Origin: an uncultured Sphingomonas sp.
GTDB taxonomy: Bacteria > Pseudomonadota > Alphaproteobacteria > Sphingomonadales > Sphingomonadaceae
Length of the DNA stretch: 64,000 nucleotides
Direction: 5' to 3'
Assembly (NCBI RefSeq): GCF_913774285.1
Contig: NZ_CAJYHX010000015.1
Span: forward strand, 46,046 to 110,045
The notes below the pieces were generated by a model. That model saw only the letters and a program-made list of their open reading frames with translations, did no database searches and had not been told where the DNA came from. Positions 34,504 through 43,318 of the stretch are shown here, piece by piece (the first letter of the stretch is position 1; every line of letters begins with the position of its first letter). The translations under genes were made by a program, and so were the position numbers.

Positions 34504-37371
34504 TTACTTCGCAGCCTTCTCCGGCAGCACCACCATGGTCCAGTCCTTGTCCGGCCGCAGATACTTGGCCGCCAGTGCCTGCAGCTCGGCCGGCGTCGTC
34601 GCCGCATAGTCCTTCGCCAGGCTGCGCATGCCCGCGATCCGCGCCGGGTCCTGCGTGCCGCCCTCGACCAGGTTCATCCAGAACATGTTGCCGCTCGACA
34701 TGCGCAGCAGCTGCTGCTTGAGCGGGGTCAGCGCGCGGTTGAGCTCGTCGGCGTCGATCGGCTTCGCCACCAGGTCCGCCGCGATGTCGCGGGCGAGCTT
34801 GAAGAAGAAGTCGGTCTTGTCCGGCGGCACCATGCCCAGCGCCGCGATCTTGCCGCCCGTGGAGAGACCCAGCGGCCAGTCGCTCATCACATTGGGCGAA
34901 TAGCTCACGCCCGCCTGGATGCGCAGCTGCTCGATCAGCCGGTCGCGGAACACCGCGGTCAGGATCTCCAGCTTGCGGCTCTCGGCCAGACCCGCGCTAC
35001 CGCCGCCGGTCGGCCAGGCGATCACCGCCGCAGCCTGGTCCACCGCACCGGTATGCGTGCGCACCACGGGGGTCGTGACATGCGCCGGGAAGCGCACCGG
35101 CGCGCCGCTTTCCGCACCCGGAGCGCGCGGCTTGAGCGCGCCGAAGCTTGCCGCCACCGCCTGCACCGTCGCGTCGGCATTCATGTCGCCGAAGATCTCC
35201 ACTTCGATCGGGCCGGTCTGGAGCAGCGGCTCCCAGAAGGCGCGGAACGCCTGCGGGGTGAGCGCTGCCACTTCCTCGCGGCTCGGCACGCCCCAGCGCG
35301 GATCGCCGTCATGGAGCAGCGCGTCGAGGTCGCGGCCGAGCACCGCGTCGGGCGAGGCCGAGAGGCCCGCATAGGACGCGAGCGTCGCCGCCTTGGCGCG
35401 GGTAATTGGGTTGGGATCCCAGCCGGGCGCCGCGAGCTTGGTCGCGAACAGCCGGAGCTGGTCTGCAAGATCCTGCTTGTTGGTCTGCGCCTGGAAGACG
35501 AAGGCGTCTTCCTCGATGTCGAAGCCCAGGCCGATCTGGCGGTTGCCGGTCAGCGCGTCGAGCTCCTCCTGGCCGAACTTGCCGATACCGCTGGCCATCA
35601 GCGCGGTCTTGCCCGCCCAGCCCGGCACGCGCTTGTCGCCCGGCATCGCGCGCAGACCGCGGCCGAAGCGAATGTTGACCCAGACCTTGCCGGTCTCGGA
35701 CGTATCCTCGCGCATCAGCAGCTTGACGCCGTTGGCATAGGTGACCTCGTCGATCGCGAGATCGGGGTCGATGCGCTTGCGCTCGACGACCTTGCCCGGC
35801 GCGCCGATGCGCGGCAGCTGATCGAACTTCACGTTGAGCGCACGGCGCTTCATCGCCGCCGCCTTAACGTCCGCCTGGAGGGCCGTCGTCACCTTGCGGA
35901 CGACATCGGGATCGGGCGCATGGGTGTTGACCAGCGCGCGCGTCGCGGTGCCCTCGAACACCTTCTTGGCCGAGGCCTGAACGGCCGCCGGCGTGAACAT
36001 CCGCGCCGCGATCGCGCCCTTGAAGATCGCGTAGGACGCCTCGGGCGTCGTCACCGTCTCGTTGATGTCGACCGCCTGGACGAGGTCGTCCGCCAGCGAC
36101 ACCGCCGATTCGACCGGCGCGGTGGAGATGCGGTTGCGCATCACCGCGTCGATCTCGCCGAGTTCGCGGTCGATCTCCGCCTGGCTCGGCGGTGCGGCCA
36201 TCAGCTCGGCGGCGGTGGCGCGGACGTCGCGCAGCGCGCTTTCCCAGTCGTCGCCGGTCGGCAGCACGGTGAGCGTCGTCACATTGGCCGAGCGGGCGAT
36301 ATCGTCGAGATCCGCCCCCGCCCCGATGAACGACGCCCCCGAGCGCGCGCGCGATTCGAGGCGGCGGTTGAGAATGCGGATCGCCACCATGTCGATCATG
36401 CGCTTCTGGTTGAAGATCACCGTGTCGGCATAGACCGTCCAGGGCCGCACGATCGCCATCAGCGCCACCGGCTGCAGCGCCGGCTCGACGATGCTCGCGG
36501 CGATCGGGTGATCGGCCTCGGGCTTGCCGAAATCGGGGGTCTTGGGCGCCTCGCCCTTGCCCTGCCAGCTCGAGAAGTACTTGTTGATCATCGCCTCGAG
36601 CACCGCCGGGTCGACATCGCCGATCGCGATCACCGTGGCGCGTTCGGGGCGATACCAGCGATCGTGGAAGGCCTGCACGCTGGCCGGGGTGGCAGCGTTG
36701 AGCGCTTCCACCGTGCCGATCGGCTCGCGATCGGCGAGCAGCTGGCCGGCGAAGATCAGCTGGTAGAGCGCGTCCTGCATCCGCTTCTGCGGCGCGGGCT
36801 GCTCGCGGCCCTCCGCCAGCACCACCGGGCGCTCGGCGGTGAGCGACTGTTGCGTGATCGCCGGGTTGGCCATCATGCCGGAGAGGATCTTGAAGCTCTC
36901 GTCGAGGCCCTCGGGCGTCGCATTGGGCAGATCGAGCTTGTAGGTCGTGCTGATGAACGTCGTCGCGGCGTTGCTGTCCGAGCCGAAGGTGACGCCCAGG
37001 CGCTGCCAGATCCGCTTCGAGTCGCCGTCGGGCACATAAGTCGATCCGCGGAAGCTGAGATGTTCGAGCAGATGGGCGAAGCCGCGTTCCGATTCGCGTT
37101 CCATCAGCGAGCCGGCGTCGATGCGGACTCGGATCGAGATCTGCCCCGGCGGCACGCCGTTCTTGCGCACCGCATAGCGCACGCCGTTGGAAAGCCGCCC
37201 GAATTTCCACTTGTCGTCATGGACGAGGTCGCTGCCCTTGTAGAGCCAGGGATCCTCGGCGGTCTGGACGCCCTCGGGCCGGCCTTGCGCCAGCACCGGG
37301 GTGGGCAGCGACGGGGCGGCGAGTGCGAGGAGAAGCAGGGCGAAGCGCGGGGTGCGCAGAGAAGAGAACAT
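34504..37371 (-). CDS. M16 family zinc metallopeptidase (pitrilysin/insulinase type)
   Basis: A 955-residue secreted peptidase. A signal peptide (FALLLLALAAPSLPTPVLAQ) is followed by four M16 modules: two active-like domains and two inactive repeats. The inverted zinc motif HXXEH is FAHLLEHLSF near residue 90, and EGREQPAPQKRMQDALYQL holds the downstream glutamate region. Other family blocks are DVDPAVLEAMINKYFSSWQG and DMNADATVQAVAASFGAL. It probably degrades peptides in the periplasm. ATG at 37371 is chosen because it begins the signal peptide; the frame is open to 37458 without similarity. Confidence 0.92.
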   Translation of the reverse strand: MFSSLRTPRFALLLLALAAPSLPTPVLAQGRPEGVQTAEDPWLYKGSDLVHDDKWKFGRLSNGVRYAVRKNGVPPGQISIRVRIDAGSLMERESERGFAHLLEHLSFRGSTYVPDGDSKRIWQRLGVTFGSDSNAATTFISTTYKLDLPNATPEGLDESFKILSGMMANPAITQQSLTAERPVVLAEGREQPAPQKRMQDALYQLIFAGQLLADREPIGTVEALNAATPASVQAFHDRWYRPERATVIAIGDVDPAVLEAMINKYFSSWQGKGEAPKTPDFGKPEADHPIAASIVEPALQPVALMAIVRPWTVYADTVIFNQKRMIDMVAIRILNRRLESRARSGASFIGAGADLDDIARSANVTTLTVLPTGDDWESALRDVRATAAELMAAPPSQAEIDRELGEIDAVMRNRISTAPVESAVSLADDLVQAVDINETVTTPEASYAIFKGAIAARMFTPAAVQASAKKVFEGTATRALVNTHAPDPDVVRKVTTALQADVKAAAMKRRALNVKFDQLPRIGAPGKVVERKRIDPDLAIDEVTYANGVKLLMREDTSETGKVWVNIRFGRGLRAMPGDKRVPGWAGKTALMASGIGKFGQEELDALTGNRQIGLGFDIEEDAFVFQAQTNKQDLADQLRLFATKLAAPGWDPNPITRAKAATLASYAGLSASPDAVLGRDLDALLHDGDPRWGVPSREEVAALTPQAFRAFWEPLLQTGPIEVEIFGDMNADATVQAVAASFGALKPRAPGAESGAPVRFPAHVTTPVVRTHTGAVDQAAAVIAWPTGGGSAGLAESRKLEILTAVFRDRLIEQLRIQAGVSYSPNVMSDWPLGLSTGGKIAALGMVPPDKTDFFFKLARDIAADLVAKPIDADELNRALTPLKQQLLRMSSGNMFWMNLVEGGTQDPARIAGMRSLAKDYAATTPAELQALAAKYLRPDKDWTMVVLPEKAAK

Positions 37372-37492
37372 GCAGCCCTTTCTAGAGGCGAGTGGCGCGG
37401 CATGCCACCGGCAACCTTTCTGCCGGATGTACGCCACAAGAATCCATGGACCCGCCATGTTTTGGACCCAAGTGACGGCCTAGACCGGGGGC

Positions 37493-38353
37493 ATGGATTG
37501 TTGCGTTGCAGCACCGAACTGCGGGCGTAACGTGGAAGCTGCGGGGAAGTTGCGCGTGGACATTGCCACCAGCGAGGCGCCGGTCGGGCGAATGGGCGAC
37601 ATCGCTCCGCTCGCCGAGTCTCGCCCGCGCCCCCGGCCGCTGCTGCTCCGCTGGGGCAAGCATCTGCGCGGCACCTTCGATCGATTGATCGCCACTTCCT
37701 CGCTCGTCCCCAACACGCCGGTACTCGACATGCGGGCCTTTCCGTGGACCGGGGCGCTGCGGGCGGATTGGCAGGCGATCCGCGACGAGGCACTTGCGGC
37801 GATCGGCACCCAGCCGGGCGCGCCGTCGCTCGCCGCCATCTCGCCCGATCACCGCGCGATCGCGCCTCTTGGCAAATGGCGGAGCCTGTTCCTGTGCGGC
37901 TATGGCTACCGGGTCGACGAGAATCTCGCCCGCTGCCCCCACACCTCGCGGCTGATCGAGCAGGTGCCCGGCCTCAACAGCGCGATGTTCTCGATCCTCG
38001 CCCCCGGCACCCACATCCCGGCGCATCGCGGCGTCACCAAGGGGCTGCTCACCTGCCATCTGGGGCTGGTCGTGCCGCGCGACGGCGATGTTCGCATGCG
38101 GATCGGCAGCCGCACCATCCGCTGGGCCGAGGGCGAGACCCTGGTGTTCGACGACACCTATGACCACGAGGTGTGGAACGACAGCGCGCACACCCGCATC
38201 GTGCTGCTGATCCAGTTCCGCCGGCCGCTCCGCAACCCCGGCCGCTGGATCGCCGATACGCTGCTCGGCGTGCTGCGCCGCTCGGCGTTCGTGCAGGAGG
38301 CGCGGGCGAACCTGCGGCGCTGGCATCGCGGCGAGATTGCGGCCGACGTCTGA
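37493..38353 (+). CDS. Aspartyl/asparaginyl beta-hydroxylase-type dioxygenase (LpxO-like)
   Basis: A 286-residue Fe(II)/2-oxoglutarate dioxygenase of the Asp/Asn hydroxylase family. The core runs from about residue 150: SAMFSILAPGTHIPAHRGVTKG carries the first iron histidine, and FDDTYDHEVWNDSAHTRIVLL carries the second histidine followed by the 2-oxoglutarate arginine. Bacterial relatives include LpxO, which hydroxylates lipid A acyl chains, and peptide hydroxylases. The first 30 residues are not conserved and an ATG at 37592 is a possible alternative start. Substrate uncertain. Confidence 0.8.
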   Translation: MDCCVAAPNCGRNVEAAGKLRVDIATSEAPVGRMGDIAPLAESRPRPRPLLLRWGKHLRGTFDRLIATSSLVPNTPVLDMRAFPWTGALRADWQAIRDEALAAIGTQPGAPSLAAISPDHRAIAPLGKWRSLFLCGYGYRVDENLARCPHTSRLIEQVPGLNSAMFSILAPGTHIPAHRGVTKGLLTCHLGLVVPRDGDVRMRIGSRTIRWAEGETLVFDDTYDHEVWNDSAHTRIVLLIQFRRPLRNPGRWIADTLLGVLRRSAFVQEARANLRRWHRGEIAADV

Positions 38354-38391
38354 GCGTTGTCGGGGCCGCCGGGCGCGGCTAAGCCAGGGCC

Positions 38392-38808
38392 ATGCCACGC
38401 CCCTTCCATCTCGCCTTCCCGGTCCACGACCTCGCCGCCGCACGCGCCTTTTACGGCGATCTGCTCGGCTGCCCCGAGGGGCGCTCGTCGGAGCAGTGGA
38501 TCGACTTCGACCTGTACGGCCACCAGATCGTCGCGCACCTCGATCCCGCCGCGAAGCCAGTTGCGACCACCAACCCGGTCGACGGCCATGACGTGCCGGT
38601 GCCGCATTTCGGCGTGGTGCTGACGATGGAGGACTGGCACGCGCTCGCCGCCAGGCTGGAGGCCGCCGGCGTCACCTTCGGCATCGCACCGCACATCCGC
38701 TTCCAGGGCCAGGCCGGCGAGCAGGCGACGATGTTCTTCCGCGATCCCAGCGGGAACGCGCTGGAATTCAAGGCGTTCGCCAATGACGCCATGGTATTCG
38801 CAAAATGA
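38392..38808 (+). CDS. VOC/glyoxalase superfamily protein
   Basis: A 138-residue protein with the paired beta-alpha-beta modules of the vicinal-oxygen-chelate fold. [22 protein letters not shown] begins it with a metal-binding histidine, [13 protein letters not shown] sits mid-way, and the end has [15 protein letters not shown] with the conserved metal glutamate. Relatives include dioxygenases, glyoxalases and resistance proteins; the exact activity is not readable. It overlaps the next start by four bases. Confidence 0.85.
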   Translation: MPRPFHLAFPVHDLAAARAFYGDLLGCPEGRSSEQWIDFDLYGHQIVAHLDPAAKPVATTNPVDGHDVPVPHFGVVLTMEDWHALAARLEAAGVTFGIAPHIRFQGQAGEQATMFFRDPSGNALEFKAFANDAMVFAK

Positions 38809-39110
38809 TCCCGCAGACGATTAGCGTCGACATTCCGCACCAGCTCGGCCGCGAGGGTGCCCGCGCCCGGATCGATTCAAAGATCGGCCGGCTTGCCGAG
38901 AAGATCCCCGGTGGCGCGACCGTCGAGCATCGCTGGGAAGGCGACAGCCTCCACTTCACCGTCGCCGCGATGGGCCAGCAGGTGGTCAGTCGCCTCGACG
39001 TGGCTGACACGCAGGTCCATGCCGAGATCGCGCTACCCGGCATGCTGGCCCTGTTCGCGGGCAAGGTCCGCGAAATGCTGGCGAAGGAAGGCCCTCGGTT
39101 GCTCGCCTGA
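38805..39110 (+). CDS. Polyhydroxyalkanoic acid system family protein
   Basis: A 101-residue protein matching the PHA_gran_rgn family, with [20 protein letters not shown] near the start, then [20 protein letters not shown] and a C-terminal amphipathic part ([15 protein letters not shown]). Family members accompany polyhydroxyalkanoate metabolism but their biochemical role is not settled. No phaC or phasin gene is nearby. It is coupled to the VOC gene by an ATGA overlap. Confidence 0.8.
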   Translation: MIPQTISVDIPHQLGREGARARIDSKIGRLAEKIPGGATVEHRWEGDSLHFTVAAMGQQVVSRLDVADTQVHAEIALPGMLALFAGKVREMLAKEGPRLLA

Positions 39111-39125
39111 GGCGCCCGCTGCGGG

Positions 39126-40511
39126 TCAGCGCGCCGCGCTCACCCGCCAGATCGTGTTGCCGACATCGTCCGCCACGAGCAGCGCCCCGCCCGCGCCGGT
39201 GATCACCGCCACCGGCCGGCCCTGCGCCTCGCCCTTGGCGTTGAGGAAGCCGGTCAGCACGTCCTGCAGCTTGGCGCCCTTGGCCGGGAAGCCGTTGTCG
39301 CCGAACGGCACGAACACGACCTTGTAGCCCGAGGGCGGCTGGCGGTTCCACGAGCCGTGCAGGCCGACGAACGCGCCGTTCGCATAGGCCCCGCCCAGCC
39401 GCGCGCCGTCGGCAAAGGTCAGGCCCAGCGGCGCGGTGTGCGCGCCGAGCGCGAAGTCGGGGCGGCGGACATATTCGCGCAGGTCCGGCCGGCCCGGCTC
39501 GACCCGCTTGTCCTCATAGCCCCCCCAATATTGCCAGGGCCACCCGAAGAAGCCGCCCATATCGACCCGGCTCATATAGTCCGGCGGCATGTCGGAGCCG
39601 AGCATGTCGCGCTCGTTCACCACCGCCCATAGCGCCTGAGTCTTTGGCTCGAACGCCATGCCGTTGGCGTTGCGGATGCCCCAAGCGAAGATGCGGCTGG
39701 TCTTGCGCGCGGGATCGACCTCCAGGATCACCGCGCGGTTGGTCGGCTGCGCGGCCGCGGCTGCCATCTGCGCAGGACTGTCGGCGCTGTAGATCGGGCC
39801 CTCGGCCTCCAGCCCGTCCTCCGCGATGTTCGAGGCCGAACCGATGCTCACATACAGGCTCTTGCCGTCGAGCGAGGCCACCACGTTGCGCGCCCAGTGA
39901 TTGCCGCCGCCGGGCAGCGACAGGATCTTTTCGGGCTTGGCCGTGATCTTGGTCTGCCCCTCCAGATAGGGATAGCGAACCAGCGAATCGGTATTGGCGA
40001 CGTAGAGCGCGCCGTTCGCCAGCGTCATTCCGCTCGGCGAGTTGAGCCCGGTGAGGAACACGGTGCGCAGATCCGCCACGCCGTCGCCATCACTGTCGCG
40101 CAGCAGGGTGATGCGGTTGGCCGAAGCGCCGCCCGCGCCCGCCTTGTTCATGAGGATTCCCATCACCCAACCGGTGATGCCGCCCTTGTCGCGCGGCGGC
40201 GAGTTGCTCTCCGCCACCAGAATGTCGCCATTGGGCAGCTGGTACAGCCAGCGCGGGTGATCCAGCTTGTCGGCAAAGGCCTGCACCTTGAGGCCCGGCG
40301 CCGCCTTCGGCGTGGCGCCCGCCGGCCAGCCGACCGCCTTCGCGACGCCCACCGTGGGGATGTTCTGGTAGCGGGGTTCGCTGATTTCCGGCGCGCGGCC
40401 GGTGACGGCGATTTCGGGCAGCGTGGCGATGTCCGGGCGGCTGAGCCAGTACCAGGCGGCACCGCCGGCGACGATCAGGATGGCGAGGGCGATCAGGAGG
40501 CGCTTGAGCAT
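39126..40511 (-). CDS. PQQ-dependent sugar dehydrogenase (sorbosone dehydrogenase-like)
   Basis: A 461-residue six-bladed beta-propeller of the glucose/sorbosone dehydrogenase family. The N-terminus has an uncleaved-looking membrane helix (MLKRLLIALAILIVAGGAAWYW), so it is probably anchored to the inner membrane facing the periplasm. Blocks are LDHPRWLYQLPNGDILVAES, LTGLNSPSGMTLANGALYVA, AWGIRNANGMAFEPKTQALW and LGLTFADGARLGGAYANGAF. It oxidises a sugar or aldehyde with PQQ if cofactor is available; PQQ genes are not in the window. ATG 40511 begins the anchor and is preferred over an upstream frame opening. Confidence 0.88.
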   Translation of the reverse strand: MLKRLLIALAILIVAGGAAWYWLSRPDIATLPEIAVTGRAPEISEPRYQNIPTVGVAKAVGWPAGATPKAAPGLKVQAFADKLDHPRWLYQLPNGDILVAESNSPPRDKGGITGWVMGILMNKAGAGGASANRITLLRDSDGDGVADLRTVFLTGLNSPSGMTLANGALYVANTDSLVRYPYLEGQTKITAKPEKILSLPGGGNHWARNVVASLDGKSLYVSIGSASNIAEDGLEAEGPIYSADSPAQMAAAAAQPTNRAVILEVDPARKTSRIFAWGIRNANGMAFEPKTQALWAVVNERDMLGSDMPPDYMSRVDMGGFFGWPWQYWGGYEDKRVEPGRPDLREYVRRPDFALGAHTAPLGLTFADGARLGGAYANGAFVGLHGSWNRQPPSGYKVVFVPFGDNGFPAKGAKLQDVLTGFLNAKGEAQGRPVAVITGAGGALLVADDVGNTIWRVSAAR

Positions 40512-40627
40512 GGTCCCAGCGATAGGGGTCGGCGCGCGCGAATCCAATGCGATTCTGCGGGTCGCGCTTGACTTCGCCTTGCGCCGGGCAAGAGTGTCGG
40601 CTCACCTGTTCCGGGGGATCGGCCCGA

Positions 40628-41602
40628 ATGCGGTTCTGGTTGCGTGCGTCTGCCGTGGTGCTGGCCTTTTGCGGCGTCGCTCCCGCCTCGGCGCAGCAAC
40701 AGCCGCCCGAGCATCGCACCGAATGGCCGGGGCTCGTCTCCGGCGACGACGGCATCGACGGGCTCGAGAGCGGCCCCGAACTGCAGCGCGGGCGCGATCC
40801 CCAGGCTATGCTGGCGGAGCAGCGGCGGCTGGGCGCGGCGCTCGCCGCGCTTCAGCCCGAGCGCAAGGGCGTGGTCGACGCCTATGTGCTGAGCGTCGCG
40901 CTCGACAGCGATCCGGTGTTCTCCCGCGAGGCGCGCGAGAGCGGCCGCGTGCTCGCCAGCCGCTATGATGCGGAGGGACGGACGCTGGTGCTGGCCGGCC
41001 CGGACGGGCGCGGCGGCCCTACCCTCCCCGCTGGCAGCCTTACCGCGCTGAGCTTGGCGCTCGCCCGCGTGGCCGAACTGATGGACCGCAACCAGGACGT
41101 GCTGGTCCTCTACGTCACCGCGCATGGCGCGCCCGACGCCGGCATCGCCTATCACGATGGCGACCAGGGGTTCGGCGTGCTGCCGCCGAAGCGGCTCGCG
41201 GAACTGCTCGACGGACTCGGCTTCCGCAATCGGCTGCTGCTGATTTCCGCCTGCTATTCGGGCGCCTTCGTCAAGCGGCTGCTAAGCGATACCACCGCCA
41301 TCCTCACCGCCGCCTCCGCCACCCGATCTTCGTTCGGGTGCCGGGCGGAGAATGACTGGACCTTCTTCGGCGACGCGCTGGTCAACCACGCCCTGCGCAA
41401 GCCCCAGCCGCTCGCGGAGGCGGCTTCGGAGGCGCGCAAGACGATCATCGGCTGGGAACGCGCGGGGCGGCTCGATCCGTCCATGCCGCAGGTGACGATC
41501 GGCGACGGCGTAGGGGTCTGGCTCGCGCCGCTGGAGGCGCGGATGCCACAGACGGCCACGGCGCCGGTCGGCGCGCCGGCGACGGATGCGCTGAAGCCTT
41601 GA
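40628..41602 (+). CDS. C13-family (legumain/caspase-like) cysteine peptidase
   Basis: A 324-residue protein with a signal peptide (WLRASAVVLAFCGVAPASAQ). The caspase-fold catalytic pair is clear: His in VLVLYVTAHGAPDAGI near residue 160 and Cys in LLLISACYSGAFVKRLL near residue 215. This fits the peptidase C13 family of bacterial secreted proteins. The target is unknown. Between it and the downstream ClpP-like gene lies a palindromic repeat. The C-terminus has a proline- and alanine-rich tail with no known domain. Confidence 0.85.
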   Translation: MRFWLRASAVVLAFCGVAPASAQQQPPEHRTEWPGLVSGDDGIDGLESGPELQRGRDPQAMLAEQRRLGAALAALQPERKGVVDAYVLSVALDSDPVFSREARESGRVLASRYDAEGRTLVLAGPDGRGGPTLPAGSLTALSLALARVAELMDRNQDVLVLYVTAHGAPDAGIAYHDGDQGFGVLPPKRLAELLDGLGFRNRLLLISACYSGAFVKRLLSDTTAILTAASATRSSFGCRAENDWTFFGDALVNHALRKPQPLAEAASEARKTIIGWERAGRLDPSMPQVTIGDGVGVWLAPLEARMPQTATAPVGAPATDALKP

Positions 41603-41609
41603 ACCTTGT

Positions 41610-41728
41610 CCCCCCTTCCCGCTTGCGGGAGGGGATGGGGGAGGGTGAGTAAGGCTAGCGGGCGATGCCGTTCCAGAAAGAGCCTCCACGACACACCCTC
41701 CCCTAGCCCCTCCCGCAAGCGGGAGGGG
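41610..41728. repeat. CCCCTCCCGC palindromic repeat pair
   Basis: CTTCCCGCTTGCGGGAGGGG near the left end and CCCCTCCCGCAAGCGGGAGG near the right end are inverted copies, and the adjoining GGGGGAGGGTG and CACCCTCCCC continue the inversion. The core between them is about 45 bp. It lies between the C13 peptidase and ClpP-like genes. Same family as 12909, 18783 and 47355. Confidence 0.82.
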
Positions 41729-41775
41729 TATTTAGCAGGAGCGGAACTCCCCCGCGCCTCGCCGGTTGGCCGTGC

Positions 41776-42351
41776 ATGTCCGATTCCGAGAGCCCGCTCC
41801 AGCGCTACCCGCTGCTCGCCACCCCGCATGTGCGGCTGCAGGGCACGGTGGACGACGCGATGTACCAGCATTTCCGCGACCAACTGCTCGGCGCGCCCAG
41901 CGAAGGCCCACTGGTGGTCACGCTTTCCACGCTCGGCGGTGATCCCGAGGTCGCCCGGCTCATGGCCGACGAGCTCCGTCTGCTCCGCGAAGCCACGGGC
42001 CGCGAGCTGCTGTTCCTCGGCAAGGTCGCGGTCTATTCGGCGGGCGCCACCTTCATGTCCGGTTTCCCGGTCGACAAGCGCTTCCTCACCGGCGGCACCC
42101 GGCTGATGCTGCACGAGCGGCAGATGCATTCCAGCATCGACCTGTCCGGCCCGCTGCGCATGCTGCCGGCGATCCTCAAGGCCAAACTGAACGAGATCGA
42201 GCATTCGATCGCGATCGAGGAAGAGGGCTTCCGCGCGCTGGTCGCCGGCTCGCGCGTCGATTTCGAGGAGCTGCGCCGCCGCGCGCCCTATAACTGGTAT
42301 ATCGAGGCCGAAGAGGCTCGCGATCTGGGGCTGGTGCTGGACGTCATCTGA
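41776..42351 (+). CDS. ClpP-like serine peptidase (S14 fold)
   Basis: A 191-residue protein with the ClpP crotonase-like fold. The likely nucleophile is in [15 protein letters not shown] near residue 90 (ClpP has GxASMA there), and histidine in [12 protein letters not shown] near residue 112. The third residue may be D in [11 protein letters not shown], though spacing differs from canonical ClpP. It is shorter and more divergent than housekeeping ClpP, so it may be a specialised or inactive paralog. No Clp ATPase gene lies next to it; sdhB follows 100 bp later. Confidence 0.8.
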   Translation: MSDSESPLQRYPLLATPHVRLQGTVDDAMYQHFRDQLLGAPSEGPLVVTLSTLGGDPEVARLMADELRLLREATGRELLFLGKVAVYSAGATFMSGFPVDKRFLTGGTRLMLHERQMHSSIDLSGPLRMLPAILKAKLNEIEHSIAIEEEGFRALVAGSRVDFEELRRRAPYNWYIEAEEARDLGLVLDVI

Positions 42352-42451
42352 GGGCCGTAGTCCAAAGGACACTTGCGCTGCGCCCGCGAAAGGCATAGCC
42401 CGCGCCGCAAAACCGACGCGTCGCGCCGAAGCGAAAGAGGAAGTTTCAGGA

Positions 42452-43234
42452 ATGGCCGAATTCCGCCTGCCCAAGAACAGCCGTATCACCAAGGGCCAGG
42501 AGCACAAGGCGAGCCCCGAAGCCATCCGGGTGAAGAAGTTCAAGATCTATCGCTACGATCCGGATTCGGGCGAGAATCCCCGCTACGACACGTTCGAGGT
42601 GGACCTCGACGATTGCGGCCCGATGGTTCTCGACGCGCTGATCAAGATCAAGGGCGAGCAGGATTCGTCGCTGACCTTCCGCCGCTCGTGCCGCGAAGGC
42701 ATTTGCGGCTCCTGCTCGATGAACATCGGCGGCAAGAACGGCCTCGCCTGCACCACCGCGATCGAGGACATCAAGGGCGAGGTGCAGATCACCCCGCTGC
42801 CGCACATGGACGTGATCAAGGACCTGGTCCCCGATTTCACGCACTTCTACGCGCAGTACGCCTCGATCAAGCCGTGGCTGCAAACCGTCACCACCACGCC
42901 TTCGGGCAAGGAGCGGCTGCAGACCCCGCAGGACCGCGAAAAGCTCGACGGCCTGTACGAGTGCATCCTGTGCGCCTGCTGCTCCACCTCGTGCCCGAGC
43001 TATTGGTGGAACAGCGACAAGTTCCTGGGGCCGGCGATCCTGCTCCAGGCCTATCGCTGGCTGGCCGACTCGCGCGACGAGATGACCGGCGAGCGGCTCG
43101 ACCAGCTCGAGGATCCGTTCCGCCTGTATCGCTGCCACACGATTATGAACTGCGCGAACGCCTGCCCCAAGGGCCTGAACCCGGCCAAGGCGATCGCCGA
43201 AGTGAAGAAGATGGCCGCCGAGCGCGTGCTCTGA
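42452..43234 (+). CDS. sdhB: Succinate dehydrogenase iron-sulfur subunit
   Basis: A 260-residue complex II subunit carrying [2Fe-2S], [4Fe-4S] and [3Fe-4S] clusters. Cysteines for the first are in [21 protein letters not shown]; the others are in [16 protein letters not shown] and [15 protein letters not shown]. SdhB passes electrons from FAD in SdhA to quinone. sdhC, sdhD and sdhA are not adjacent: a ClpP-like gene precedes it. It has its own strong Rho-independent terminator at 43265. Confidence 0.97.
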   Translation: MAEFRLPKNSRITKGQEHKASPEAIRVKKFKIYRYDPDSGENPRYDTFEVDLDDCGPMVLDALIKIKGEQDSSLTFRRSCREGICGSCSMNIGGKNGLACTTAIEDIKGEVQITPLPHMDVIKDLVPDFTHFYAQYASIKPWLQTVTTTPSGKERLQTPQDREKLDGLYECILCACCSTSCPSYWWNSDKFLGPAILLQAYRWLADSRDEMTGERLDQLEDPFRLYRCHTIMNCANACPKGLNPAKAIAEVKKMAAERVL

Positions 43235-43264
43235 ACGCGCTTTCTTCACGATTTTGAGAGACAC

Positions 43265-43300
43265 CGAGCTGCCTGGCCCTCCGGCCCGGCAGCTCGTTTT
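43265..43300 (+). terminator. Intrinsic terminator after sdhB
   Basis: CGAGCTGCC (43265-43273) pairs with GGCAGCTCG (43288-43296), extended by an inner GGCC/GGCC stem with a CTCC loop, and is followed by TTTT (43297-43300) and CGTT. It starts 31 bp after the sdhB stop and is a classic strong terminator. Confidence 0.9.
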
Positions 43301-43318
43301 CGTTGGTAGACCTGCCCC

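Noticed and set aside
34501..37530. A 1009-codon open frame on the plus strand opposite the M16 peptidase
   Set aside because: Same effect. The protein is rich in Arg, His and Gln with no fold, whereas the minus strand has a signal peptide and an HXXEH motif.
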